A DNA stretch of 21,014 bases. Origin: a virus. A program made the position numbers and the translations under genes. The stretch's first letter is position 1, and every line of letters begins with the position of its first letter. Positions 1 through 7,706 of the stretch are shown here, piece after piece. The notes under the pieces were generated by a model. It was not told the origin of the DNA. It did no database searches and saw nothing but the letters and a program-made list of their open reading frames with translations. The stretch covers positions 1 to 21,014 of the IMG/VR virus record IMGVR_UViG_3300023087_000134; one strand, 5' to 3'.

Positions 1-447
1 GTAGTGTGTTTGATTGTTGATCTTAACAGCTCTTAGAACTCTTCCTCTGTTCTCTCTATCTGTAAAGTAAGCTATATGTATCCAGTCAGGATTCTTATCA
101 TTACCAAACTCCCATATTAAAGTATCAAACTCTAAATTGTCTTTTATGTATTTAAACATTTGCCCATTCTTTTTATGCCCATAGGTGTCATCTATATCGA
201 TAGCGCACCCACTCATATGAGCAGAGTTCTTAGCACCAAATACGCTGTTCAATGCTTTACTTCTAAAAAAGCTTGTGATCTTTATAGCTCCTCCTACCCA
301 CTCTCTGAGAGGCTCAAAAACAGCTTCTGCTAAAGCTTGCATATTCTCTAGCTGCTCAGCATTAGGCTTATTCTCAATATTTAACCTTGTAGCTGTATTT
401 GAATAAGTAGCCTCTTTGTAAGAAATATGCTCACTTATTTTCTTCAT
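1..447 (-). CDS. M15 family peptidase endolysin (C-terminus beyond window)
   Basis: This reading frame starts at an ATG at 447 and stays open for 149 codons to the window edge. It shows the M15 zinc peptidase (D-Ala-D-Ala carboxypeptidase/endolysin) signature. SAHMSGCAIDID at residues 75-86 supplies ligands H77 and D84, and DWIH at 121-124 supplies H124. The N-terminus (ISEHISYKEAT, then the TATRLNIENKP segment) matches phage M15 lysins. It should cut peptide cross-links in host peptidoglycan at lysis. There is no signal peptide, so it needs a holin to reach the wall. The start overlaps the preceding membrane-protein gene by 17 bases. Family members are often about 150 residues, so the stop probably lies just outside the window. 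Family assignment is firm; the exact bond cut is not known. Confidence 0.9.
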   Translation of the reverse strand, partial: MKKISEHISYKEATYSNTATRLNIENKPNAEQLENMQALAEAVFEPLREWVGGAIKITSFFRSKALNSVFGAKNSAHMSGCAIDIDDTYGHKKNGQMFKYIKDNLEFDTLIWEFGNDKNPDWIHIAYFTDRENRGRVLRAVKINNQTHY

Positions 448-730
448 TCTTTCTTCCTTTTCGTGACTTACCAGCTACTGCTTTAGGTACATCTCCTAAC
501 TGGTTACCTACTTCTTTGATAGCTTTAGATACATCTTTAAGCTCCTCTCCTACTCTATCAACTCTGTAGCTTACCTCGTCTTTAAGGTCTGAAAATTTTT
601 CTTCTAAGATATCTGGGATCATATTGTTATTGTCATCTCTAGTCATCCCTTTTTTTGTTAGCCAAATAGCAGCTATGTTAGTTATTATAGCTAAAATTAA
701 AACTGCTAATACAATGTAAATTATTTCCAT
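431..730 (-). CDS. Small single-span membrane protein of lysis cassette
   Basis: This 99-residue protein has one strongly hydrophobic segment at residues 3-25, followed by KK and a charged, probably helical or coiled-coil tail that ends in a lysine/arginine-rich stretch. By the positive-inside rule the tail is probably cytoplasmic, which argues against an inner-membrane spanin. It sits between another small membrane protein and the M15 lysin, which overlaps its end. A holin, antiholin or lysis-accessory role is inferred from position only. I do not recognise a named family. Confidence 0.72.
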   Translation of the reverse strand: MEIIYIVLAVLILAIITNIAAIWLTKKGMTRDDNNNMIPDILEEKFSDLKDEVSYRVDRVGEELKDVSKAIKEVGNQLGDVPKAVAGKSRKGRKNEENK

Positions 731-731
731 A

Positions 732-1007
732 TTATTTTTTTTTCTGAATCCACTCTAAATCTTTCATAAAATCTCGCATCTCAAGCTTCATAGATTTAAC
801 TTCCTCCTCTAAAGCTCTTTGATTTTTCCAAGTGTACTCTTTTTGGTTATACTTTAATTTATTAACTTCCTCTTCTAATATAGTAATTTTATTTGAAAGA
901 GTATAATATGATCCTACAATGGAAGCAAACATTGCTAAGATTGTAATGATCTGTGTAATACTGATACTAACATCAGCCTTCTTGTCTCCATTTAGATCTA
1001 TATTCAT
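732..1007 (-). CDS. Small membrane protein with N-terminal Asp-rich loop and coiled coil
   Basis: This is a 91-residue protein. Residues 4-12 read DLNGDKKAD, which resembles a dockerin/EF-hand-type calcium loop (Asp/Asn at alternating positions). One membrane span follows at about residues 18-39, then a heptad-like charged coiled coil that ends in KKK. The ATG overlaps the stop of the upstream 47-residue gene as ATGA, which suggests translational coupling. The next gene starts one base after its stop. Position in the lysis cassette suggests a holin-related role; the function is otherwise unknown. Confidence 0.7.
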   Translation of the reverse strand: MNIDLNGDKKADVSISITQIITILAMFASIVGSYYTLSNKITILEEEVNKLKYNQKEYTWKNQRALEEEVKSMKLEMRDFMKDLEWIQKKK

Positions 1008-1147
1008 TGTCTTAGTTTCTTAGTGATTTGGATTATTGTATATAGGATAGCCAATACTAGAGAAATAGTCTGTAGTATAGGATTTACCTCTGTTATTGAT
1101 ATTGCCAATGCTATAGCGTTAGTTAAATATATTTTTAAATCAGTCAT
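1004..1147 (-). CDS. Very small hydrophobic protein, candidate holin (47 aa)
   Basis: A short frame runs from ATG 1147 to TGA 1004-1006 and encodes 47 residues. Two hydrophobic stretches, about residues 7-17 and 24-41, are separated by a short polar turn (EVNP), and the protein ends with the basic tail KKLRQ. This two-helix, basic-tail design is common among small phage holins. It overlaps the upstream gene by 8 bases and the downstream membrane-protein gene by an ATGA junction, so it fills a slot that would otherwise be a 130-base gap. Assignment as a holin rests on size, hydrophobicity and location before two membrane proteins and an M15 lysin, not on a recognised family. Confidence 0.65.
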   Translation of the reverse strand: MTDLKIYLTNAIALAISITEVNPILQTISLVLAILYTIIQITKKLRQ

Positions 1148-1511
1148 CTTGTTCAGCTATTAAATCCCAAGTTTGCGTCTCTTCATTCCACTCGTATAAT
1201 TGTCCATCTGTTGGATATGGTATTGGCGATTTCCAATCAAAGTTTTCGTCTAATGTCCAAGAATTAAATGGCTGTGGCGAGATAAAAACATCGTTTGTTT
1301 CATCGTAAGTGTAACCAATTCCAGCATATTGTTTTCTGAAATTTCCATTATAAGAAGTTTGAACCCAAGTTGCACTTCCCAATAATTCATTTAAAAACAC
1401 TTTTCCTTTTTGTTCGGATTCAGTTCCATCTGTTTCAAGAAGTACTTCATTGTTTACAACAATCACTTCAGTCACAATATTATTTTTGTCAAGTTTTGCA
1501 AAGTGTGCCAT
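1140..1511 (-). CDS. Conserved marine phage protein (MAHFAKLD type)
   Basis: This 123-residue protein begins MAHFAKLDKNNIVTEVIVVNN and contains WVQTSYNGNFRKQYAGIGYTY and a Trp-rich C-terminus (NSWTLDENFDW and LYEWNEETQTWD). I recognise this layout from a widespread family in marine phages, including cyanophages, usually near tail-fibre genes and of unproven function. Here it also lies directly downstream of the adhesin cluster (2-base gap) and upstream of the lysis genes. A virion accessory or tail-fibre-associated role is inferred. There is no signal peptide or membrane span. Confidence 0.8.
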   Translation of the reverse strand: MAHFAKLDKNNIVTEVIVVNNEVLLETDGTESEQKGKVFLNELLGSATWVQTSYNGNFRKQYAGIGYTYDETNDVFISPQPFNSWTLDENFDWKSPIPYPTDGQLYEWNEETQTWDLIAEQDD

Positions 1512-1513
1512 AA

Positions 1514-2365
1514 TTAATGAGTATAAGAACCGCTTCCAGTGAATGTTAAAATTGTATTATCTTCAAAAGTTGTAACTGTTGGACTTCCAGTTGTTGTTCC
1601 CGAATATTGTGAAGTTGGTATGCTTAAAATAACAACACCTGAACCGCCCGAATAAGTTGTGACAGTTTGTGAATACATTGTTCCGCCTCCACCCCCTCCA
1701 CGATTTGCAGGAGCGTTTGACCCACAAGCACCACCATCATAAGGGCAATAATTAGAACTTGAAGAACCAGCACCAAAATTTGATGGGCGGCTACTATAAC
1801 CTGATCCACCTCCGCCATAAGCACCACCAGCATATCCTATTTCAGTACCAGTAATAGAAGAATATATTCCATCACCTCCAGCACCTACGCCCCCACCAGC
1901 CGAACTATATGAACCATTTCCTCCAGCAGCAGATGCACCAGCACCTCCTCCTCCGCCTACTTTTCTTCGGTAAGTTTGATAATTTGGATCTGGGGGAGTA
2001 CCACCATTACCACCACTATAATTTGGGGAATCACCACCATATCTCCATTTTGGTGAAGATGGCGCACCATTTTGAGCAGCAGTACCAGCGTTTGCAGTCA
2101 CATTTAAACCAGTTCCAATTAAACTTGAATAAGTTCCATTGCTTCCATTTCCAGAACCTCCACCTCCGACTGTTATTGTGTAAGTTACTCCTTCAGTAAA
2201 AGTGAATCCTTCAGCAGAAACCTTAGCATCTCCGCCTCCGCCTCCACCACTTCCATAATCATTGTAAGCAGATGCACCAGCACCTCCACCGCCAACTACG
2301 AGATAAGATGTAATACCTGCAACACCGCCAGCAATACCTCCAAATTGTAAACTTTGACCAAACAT
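1514..2365 (-). CDS. Glycine-rich tail adhesin
   Basis: This 283-residue protein has a short N-terminus (residues 1-20), then SYLVVGGGGAGA and alternating polyglycine loops and beta segments (for example FTEGVTYTITVGGGGSG). It ends with GGSGVVILSIPTSQ and a C-terminal strand region ending FTGSGSYTH. This is the glycine-rich domain found at the ends of many marine phage tail fibres, analogous in style to the polyglycine loops of T-even gp38-type adhesins. It probably forms a surface-exposed, variable receptor-binding head. It contains only two cysteines (CPYDGGAC). The gene is packed between a small fibre-like protein (1-base gap) and the MAHFAKLD protein. Receptor binding is inferred, not shown. 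Confidence 0.78.
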   Translation of the reverse strand: MFGQSLQFGGIAGGVAGITSYLVVGGGGAGASAYNDYGSGGGGGGDAKVSAEGFTFTEGVTYTITVGGGGSGNGSNGTYSSLIGTGLNVTANAGTAAQNGAPSSPKWRYGGDSPNYSGGNGGTPPDPNYQTYRRKVGGGGGAGASAAGGNGSYSSAGGGVGAGGDGIYSSITGTEIGYAGGAYGGGGSGYSSRPSNFGAGSSSSNYCPYDGGACGSNAPANRGGGGGGTMYSQTVTTYSGGSGVVILSIPTSQYSGTTTGSPTVTTFEDNTILTFTGSGSYTH

Positions 2366-2366
2366 A

Positions 2367-2753
2367 TTAAGCCGCTATTTGTGAAATTGAATACCAAAAC
2401 TCTGTTGCACTAACGCAAATAATCTGAATAAAGTTCTTTGTTGAAGAAGTGTCATCGTATTCCCCAGCTATTAAATTAAAAGTGCCTGATGCTCCTCCTA
2501 CTGTAAAACTAAGAGTAGAAGTGCTACCTCCTCCTGTCAACACTAAACATTTTGTCATCCCTATTTTAGGATTTGTAATATTTAGGGTAGTGTTTTGGTT
2601 TGGTGTTAATGTAAATATCTGAGCGGCATCGAAATCAATATCAACAGTTGCAGCAGCTGTCAAAGAAGATGAAGTAGAAAATTCTGCATCTATTTTTTCA
2701 TACGAAACAGAGTCATCTGCTAATACTGAATTTGTTACTTTAGTTATTGCCAT
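2367..2753 (-). CDS. Small fibre-tip-like protein, paralogue of the long fibre's C-terminus
   Basis: This 128-residue protein begins MAITKVTNSVLADDSVSYEKI. It aligns by eye with the last ~150 residues of the 983-residue fibre encoded upstream. Both have a (L)xDxSVxY(D/E)K motif, a beta-rich middle with a TxLNxxNxKxGM/Q pattern, and a late segment of the form NxIQVxCx followed by a Tyr-Ser pair. It looks like a free-standing fibre tip or trimerisation domain. The Ala/Thr/Ser/Asn-rich composition fits a beta-sandwich. The start is preceded by AAATAATT with no Shine-Dalgarno sequence. A structural/adhesin role is inferred from paralogy and location. Confidence 0.68.
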   Translation of the reverse strand: MAITKVTNSVLADDSVSYEKIDAEFSTSSSLTAAATVDIDFDAAQIFTLTPNQNTTLNITNPKIGMTKCLVLTGGGSTSTLSFTVGGASGTFNLIAGEYDDTSSTKNFIQIICVSATEFWYSISQIAA

Positions 2754-2803
2754 AATTATTTATTTATTCTGTTATTAATTTTGTTAAGGCTAATCATTCA
2801 TTT

Positions 2804-3715
2804 TTATATCACTCTTGAAATGTGAATATCATCCCATCCCTGTCCGTTATATGCTGCATTTGTCCAAGTTGCACCATAATCTTGCGAAACCGCTATATAA
2901 CTACCATTTGTTTGGGTTGATGCAATTTGGTATTGACCTGTCGCTGACACAAAACATCTATCATAAGCTTGTGAAGTGTGTTTTTGTGAAAAAGAAGAAC
3001 CATAATTTGACGAAACAAAAATATACCCACCATTTTTTGCGTATGTAACATATTGTCCATCCGCAGAAATTCCAACTGCGCTCGGTGTCCCAGAATTTAT
3101 TGTTGAAAAAGATGAACCGCTATTTGTTGAAAATATTGTGTTCCAACTTGTCCAATTACTCGCAATAACATATTGCCCATTATCGGAAACTGCTGCACTC
3201 CCCCAAGTAGCTGAAGGTAAACCAGAATAAATATCTTGATTTGTCCAAGCATCTGAAGTTTTCCAAAGTGAATTTGATGCACGACCAGCAATTTGATATA
3301 GTCCGTCAGTTCCCATATTAGCACTCCTAAAATCTGAAAAACTTAACACGCTAAAACTTGAACCATAATTTGTTGAATAATAAATCCCACCTGTTGAAGA
3401 AGCAAGCATATATTGACCAGTTGCAGATATTACAATATTGTTCCAAGCCTTAACTGGTGATCCACTTACTGTATTAAAACTACCTCCATTTGCTGATAAT
3501 TTTAATACTCCAGAAGATTGACCATACATAATGTATTGACCATCGCCACTTATTCCGACCGCAGTAGAATATATTACCCCTGTTTTATTAGTAAAAGTAG
3601 CCCCATAATCATCTGAATATTTCAATGATGCGCCATTTTGAACCGCTACGATGTATTTACCATCGTCACCACCACCGCCACCAGCTTGATCAATAAGTCT
3701 TTTATTTAATCCCAT
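2804..3715 (-). CDS. Seven-bladed Asp-box (BNR-like) beta-propeller tail protein
   Basis: This 303-residue protein consists of a short leader (MGLNKRLIDQ plus a GGGGG hinge) and seven repeats of 38-42 residues. Each repeat begins with a G-x-Y element at residues 19-21, 59-61, 100-102, 138-140, 180-182, 220-222 and 260-262. Asp-box motifs (SxDxGxTF/W) are clear at 34-41 (SDDYGATF), 114-121, 196-203, 235-242 and 277-284 (SQDYGATW), and degenerate in repeats 2 and 4. Seven units would close a seven-bladed propeller like those of sialidase/VPS10-type proteins. No sialidase Arg triad is evident, so sugar or protein binding is more likely than catalysis. The gene sits within the adhesin cluster, 2 bases after the preceding gene. 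Confidence 0.8.
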   Translation of the reverse strand: MGLNKRLIDQAGGGGGDDGKYIVAVQNGASLKYSDDYGATFTNKTGVIYSTAVGISGDGQYIMYGQSSGVLKLSANGGSFNTVSGSPVKAWNNIVISATGQYMLASSTGGIYYSTNYGSSFSVLSFSDFRSANMGTDGLYQIAGRASNSLWKTSDAWTNQDIYSGLPSATWGSAAVSDNGQYVIASNWTSWNTIFSTNSGSSFSTINSGTPSAVGISADGQYVTYAKNGGYIFVSSNYGSSFSQKHTSQAYDRCFVSATGQYQIASTQTNGSYIAVSQDYGATWTNAAYNGQGWDDIHISRVI

Positions 3716-3717
3716 TC

Positions 3718-4179
3718 TTATAAGTTTGGAAGTTCGTAATCAATTACACTTGCCTTTGTTGTTAAAGCATTTATTTCTGCCTCCTTATCATTTGCTTCAT
3801 TTCTTAAATTAGCTCTTTCATATTTAATTGAATCAGGAGTAACAACACCTGTTTCAGACTCTCTAATAATATACCAGTCAGTTACTGCAAGTTTTGAATT
3901 GTAGATTGATTTAAGGTTTTCAATCTTTTGTTCTTTTAATTCAGCAATAGTCTGGGTATATGTTCTCGACTCAACTGGGTATGTAAATACTTCAGCATCT
4001 GCATCAAAATATATGTCTCCAAGTTTTTCAGATTGTTTTGTATTTGGAGTTACAACATCGTAAAAACCAATGCTCTTTAACTCTTGTTCGCTCATATAAT
4101 TTACTCCAAGAATATTACCCCAAGTTTTGGGAACTGAGCTGTAGATTTTGATTTTTCCGTTTATATTTATTCCTTTCAT
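3718..4179 (-). CDS. Tail-fibre-assembly-like protein
   Basis: This 153-residue protein has an N-terminal half with KIYSSVPKTWGN, GFYDVVTP and KLGDIYFDADAEVFTYPV. A helical half follows, with TDWYIIRESETG at residues 100-111 and a charged ERANLRNEAN helix. A helix ending in TDWxxxR after a small globular domain is characteristic of phage tail-fibre assembly/chaperone proteins. The gene directly follows the long fibre gene (11-base gap), the expected place for its assembly factor. The family link is by general resemblance. A structural role cannot be excluded. Confidence 0.6.
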   Translation of the reverse strand: MKGININGKIKIYSSVPKTWGNILGVNYMSEQELKSIGFYDVVTPNTKQSEKLGDIYFDADAEVFTYPVESRTYTQTIAELKEQKIENLKSIYNSKLAVTDWYIIRESETGVVTPDSIKYERANLRNEANDKEAEINALTTKASVIDYELPNL

Positions 4180-4190
4180 TGTTTATTTTT

Positions 4191-7142
4191 TTAAGATGGA
4201 TCAGTATCACTTGTGTATGTAGCAACAGAATAAATCAATATTGCATCTGAATCATTATCATCAATACATACAACTTGAATATGATTTGAAGCAGTACCAT
4301 CGTAAACACCGCTTCCAGCCTGATTTATTGTAGAAGTTGTAAAGTCATCAGCCATTGTAATGGTTTGCGCACCAGTCACAAGAATGTCAATCACTTGCCC
4401 TTTTTTAAAGTTTTGCATATTTAAAGTAGTAGCTCCTGTCAAAGCAGAAGTTATTTCAAATATAGAATAAAGAGAAGTATCTAAATTAATTGTACCGCTT
4501 GTAGCTGTTATGTCTTGTTTATCCGTAAATCTTACTCCTAATTTATCATATGTAACAGAGTTATCCGATAAATGTACTGTGTCTATGCTTCCATCAACAT
4601 ACTGATCTGAATCAATAGAGTCAGCTGCCATCTTAGCATTTGTTATAGATCCATCAGCTACAGTAGTAAGAGCTACTGCCTTAACGTGAATCACTTCAAT
4701 AGAGGCTCCTGTTGCAGGCGCTGTACTAAATGTTATAGTAGTTCCTGAAGTAGTATAGTTGCTTTTTGATTGATAAACTCCATCAATATAGATTTGAGTG
4801 TTATTTTCAATATCAATGGATTGTGAAGCTGTAAAGTTTACTGTAGTATTGTCTCCTGTAAAATTATCTACATAAATTGTAGCTCCACCGCCTCCAATAG
4901 CACCCCACTCTGTAGTATATCCTTCAAATTCATCAGTCTCTGTATTGTATCTAAACATACCAGCAGCAGGCACGCTAGGTCTTTCTGCTGTAGTACCAGC
5001 AGGTATTCCTACGCTTTCTGTACCATCTAATTGTATGTTATCTTCTATTTTAGCTGCTGTTACATTGTTATTTAGTATCTTAGTTGTAGTTACTGCATCA
5101 GTAGCAATAGTTAAAGCTGTTGATCCTGTTACATCTCCTGTATGTGTTTGGTTATATAAATTAGTAACACCTTCTGCTAAGTCATCAGTTGATGTGATAT
5201 CATTATTTACAGTAAAAGATGGATATGTTCCGCTTACACTAATATTTGTACCTCCTGTAATAGCTACAGTTTGATCTGGCGAAGTATTTTCTACTGTAAA
5301 ATTAGGATATGATCCTGTAACAGATATTCCTGTGCTAGCAGTTAAGCTAACAGTTTGATCAGGAGCTGTGTTTGTTATAGTAACCACATCTGCCGCCTGT
5401 GTAATACTAAGACCTGTGCTAGGAGTCAATGTAATATTACTGTCTGAGCCTACTGAAGCATCTAAGTTTACATCTACGCTAGATCCATTTGTAGAAGTTC
5501 CTATTGTATAAGTGTCTCCTTCTGCTGGAGTTTCAGGCTGCCACCCATTAACAGTATCATAAGTTAGTATTTGACCATCTGAAGGGCTTGTACTAGCCAC
5601 ATCGTTTAGATCACTTAGAACAGCTGTGCCACTCATTAAAGCTCCTGCTGCTGCTACATTTGTTGCGTCTGTTACATCTGCATTTACTTCTATTGTAGCT
5701 AGCTTTGTTTCTGCTGTACTTAACCTCGTATCTAAACCAGAGTCCGCACTAATTCTGGCGCTAGTCTCAGCTGATAAATCACTTATAGAAGGGTAGAAGC
5801 TAGAGTAATCTGTAGAGCTAGCTGTAATAGCTCCTGTTCTACCAAACACAGAGCTAACTGAATCAGTATTATCTACTTTTTCCCAGTCTGTGCCATTAGA
5901 GATAACCCAGTCTCCAATTTCATAATTAATACTCAAATAAGTTCCTGCTGTAGAAACTACATAGTAGTGACCTTTAACTGTGCTAGCTGTTGGTAGCGTT
6001 GGCGTATTAGTGCTAGCATCCCAAGTTCCCTGATATTCAACTTGACCTATAATTGAACTAGGTAAATAAGTAGTAGCAATTTTGGTACTAGAATCTAAAG
6101 GTACATAACCATTCGCTTGTCCTTTTTCACTTATGTCCTGCTTACTACTTTGTAAGTTGCTTATGTCAGTATCATTGCTTGTTATATTAGATTCAGCTGT
6201 TGTTAATCTCGTATCGAGTCCTGCTATGTCAGTATCGTTGCTAGAGATATTAGCAGCGTTTGTAGCAATGTCAGTAGTATTGCCAGCAATGTTAGTAGTG
6301 TTAGTTGAAATATTTGCAGCATTTGTAGCAATATCAGTATCATTGGCTGAGATGTTACTTTCCGCTGTAGTGAGTCTAGTGTCAAGCCCAGTAATATCGG
6401 TATCATTTGAAGAAATGTTTGTTTCTGCTGTTGTTAGTCTAGTATCTAGGGCTGAGATATCTGTATCATTAGAAGTAATCTGAGTTTGTAGATTAGTATC
6501 TGCACTAGACCTTGTGCTAGCCTCTGCATCGATATTAGATTGCAAAGTACTATCAGCACTAGCTCTAGTAGAAGCTTCTGCATCAATGTTATTTTGTAGT
6601 GTTGTATCAGCTGCTGCTCTAGCTGTTTCTTCAGCTGTAATGTTTGATGTATTTGTATCTATATCAGTTTCAGCAGTAGTTAATCTAGTATTTAAAGAAG
6701 ATGCGTCTATAGTAATTGTTTGACCGCTTGCTGTTGTTGCTATACCATTAGCTCCAGCCAAACTTAATGATTGACTATCTAAATCTACAGCACCTGTGCC
6801 AGTATCTCCAGTAAAATCTAAGTCCTGAGCTGTTACATTAGTATCTACATAATCTTTTACAGCAGCACTAGTAGGAATAGATGTATCATTATCATTACTA
6901 GCAATCCCATCTGCCTCATCTACTATTTTAGATATTGTAATATCCTCAGCAGTATCTTTTAAAGAACCGAACTCTACAGTACCTGTAGCTTTTAAGTCTC
7001 CCTCTGTATTAAGGCTAATTCCTGAGCCATTTCCATTCCCATCAGTTATTTCCTGTAGAGAAGCTGCAAGCTCTTCATTATCATTAACCTTAATTAGCGA
7101 CTTATAGGTGTCCTTTATTGTTTTTCCTGTTAGTGTTGCCAT
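4191..7142 (-). CDS. Long tail fibre with coiled-coil repeats
   Basis: This 983-residue protein is the longest in the fibre cluster. Residues 1-150 are an N-terminal, probably tail-attachment, region containing a TSAAVKDYVD helix. Residues 150-330 are repeats of the form DTRLTTAE-N-I-NDTDI, with AEASTR and IATNAANIS variants, consistent with a trimeric coiled coil. A globular domain follows at about 362-425 (GQVEYQGTWDAS to DWVISNGTDWEKVD), a Trp-rich module seen in phage fibres. Further beta-rich units of repeated DQTVSLT/DQTVAIT type come next, then a YVDNFTGD module and a C-terminal region that resembles the 128-residue protein downstream. It probably contacts the host receptor. The ATG is preceded by an A-rich tract (AAAAAAATAAACA). 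Confidence 0.85.
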   Translation of the reverse strand: MATLTGKTIKDTYKSLIKVNDNEELAASLQEITDGNGNGSGISLNTEGDLKATGTVEFGSLKDTAEDITISKIVDEADGIASNDNDTSIPTSAAVKDYVDTNVTAQDLDFTGDTGTGAVDLDSQSLSLAGANGIATTASGQTITIDASSLNTRLTTAETDIDTNTSNITAEETARAAADTTLQNNIDAEASTRASADSTLQSNIDAEASTRSSADTNLQTQITSNDTDISALDTRLTTAETNISSNDTDITGLDTRLTTAESNISANDTDIATNAANISTNTTNIAGNTTDIATNAANISSNDTDIAGLDTRLTTAESNITSNDTDISNLQSSKQDISEKGQANGYVPLDSSTKIATTYLPSSIIGQVEYQGTWDASTNTPTLPTASTVKGHYYVVSTAGTYLSINYEIGDWVISNGTDWEKVDNTDSVSSVFGRTGAITASSTDYSSFYPSISDLSAETSARISADSGLDTRLSTAETKLATIEVNADVTDATNVAAAGALMSGTAVLSDLNDVASTSPSDGQILTYDTVNGWQPETPAEGDTYTIGTSTNGSSVDVNLDASVGSDSNITLTPSTGLSITQAADVVTITNTAPDQTVSLTASTGISVTGSYPNFTVENTSPDQTVAITGGTNISVSGTYPSFTVNNDITSTDDLAEGVTNLYNQTHTGDVTGSTALTIATDAVTTTKILNNNVTAAKIEDNIQLDGTESVGIPAGTTAERPSVPAAGMFRYNTETDEFEGYTTEWGAIGGGGATIYVDNFTGDNTTVNFTASQSIDIENNTQIYIDGVYQSKSNYTTSGTTITFSTAPATGASIEVIHVKAVALTTVADGSITNAKMAADSIDSDQYVDGSIDTVHLSDNSVTYDKLGVRFTDKQDITATSGTINLDTSLYSIFEITSALTGATTLNMQNFKKGQVIDILVTGAQTITMADDFTTSTINQAGSGVYDGTASNHIQVVCIDDNDSDAILIYSVATYTSDTDPS

Positions 7143-7209
7143 TGTTTATTTTTTTCTTTAAATACTGTTTTAATTTTGTAACATTGTTCTGCTTTGGCTT
7201 ATACTTCAT
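7102..7209 (-). CDS. Possible 35-aa basic peptide overlapping the fibre start
   Basis: A short frame starts at an ATG overlapping the TGA of the DUF6712 gene (ATGA) and runs 35 codons to a stop inside the fibre gene, a 41-base overlap. The peptide begins MKYKPKQNNVTKLKQYL and is very rich in Lys and Asn. The ATGA junction matches the coupling used elsewhere in this operon. However, the frame is short, and lysine codons are easily produced by the A-rich leader of the fibre gene. Treat as tentative. Confidence 0.28.
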   Translation of the reverse strand: MKYKPKQNNVTKLKQYLKKKINNGNTNRKNNKGHL

Positions 7210-7706
7210 AAAACCCATCCATTAAAGTTAGCATCGTAACTAGGGCTTACATCGTCATTCGTGTTAGATGTATATTCAGGAAACTTAGCCTGATTAAAGC
7301 TCATATAATCAATGAATCTTCTAGTATAGTATTCAGCTATATCCATTTCTTTTTTAGCTAGAAAATCTATTTCTTCTTTGCTAACAGATTCTGCTGTCTC
7401 ACTTGTATGCTTAAATACTCCTCCATTCTTAATTGTAATAGAAGCAAAAGGCAAATAATCTACCATAGCAAAGTGTATAAGCATTGGCTGTACATATTTA
7501 TTTACTAATTCTAAATAATCTCCTGTTAAGTTATTTGCTAGAATATCATTGCTGATTTTATCATACAAATCAGTTCCTAGATAGTTTTTAATATGTATTT
7601 CTTGAGCTATCTTAATGAATTGTATAAACTTATCAGTATCTACATTTCCATCTAAGATGCTGTTTCTTACTAAGTCTGTTCTAGTTATAAATAGTGCTGT
7701 AGCCAT
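7206..7706 (-). CDS. Head-tail connector-like protein (DUF6712 type)
   Basis: This 166-residue protein begins with ITRTDLVRNSILDGNVDTDKF, then AQEIHIKNYLGTDLYDKI, a central helix (YVQPMLIHFAMVDYLPF) and a C-terminal helix with YYTRRFIDYM. I recognise this as the DUF6712 pattern common in Bacteroidetes phages, found directly after the portal and thought to act like a head-tail adaptor at the neck. Its start overlaps the portal stop by one base (TAATG), consistent with termination-reinitiation coupling. The function is inferred from location and helical content. Confidence 0.72.
   Translation of the reverse strand: MATALFITRTDLVRNSILDGNVDTDKFIQFIKIAQEIHIKNYLGTDLYDKISNDILANNLTGDYLELVNKYVQPMLIHFAMVDYLPFASITIKNGGVFKHTSETAESVSKEEIDFLAKKEMDIAEYYTRRFIDYMSFNQAKFPEYTSNTNDDVSPSYDANFNGWVL

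Noticed and set aside
1624-2199. Alternative frames on both strands over the glycine-rich gene
   Set aside because: They are products of repeated GGN codons read in other frames (Val/Leu- or His/Gln-rich). The glycine-rich frame matches known fibre domains and fits the operon spacing.
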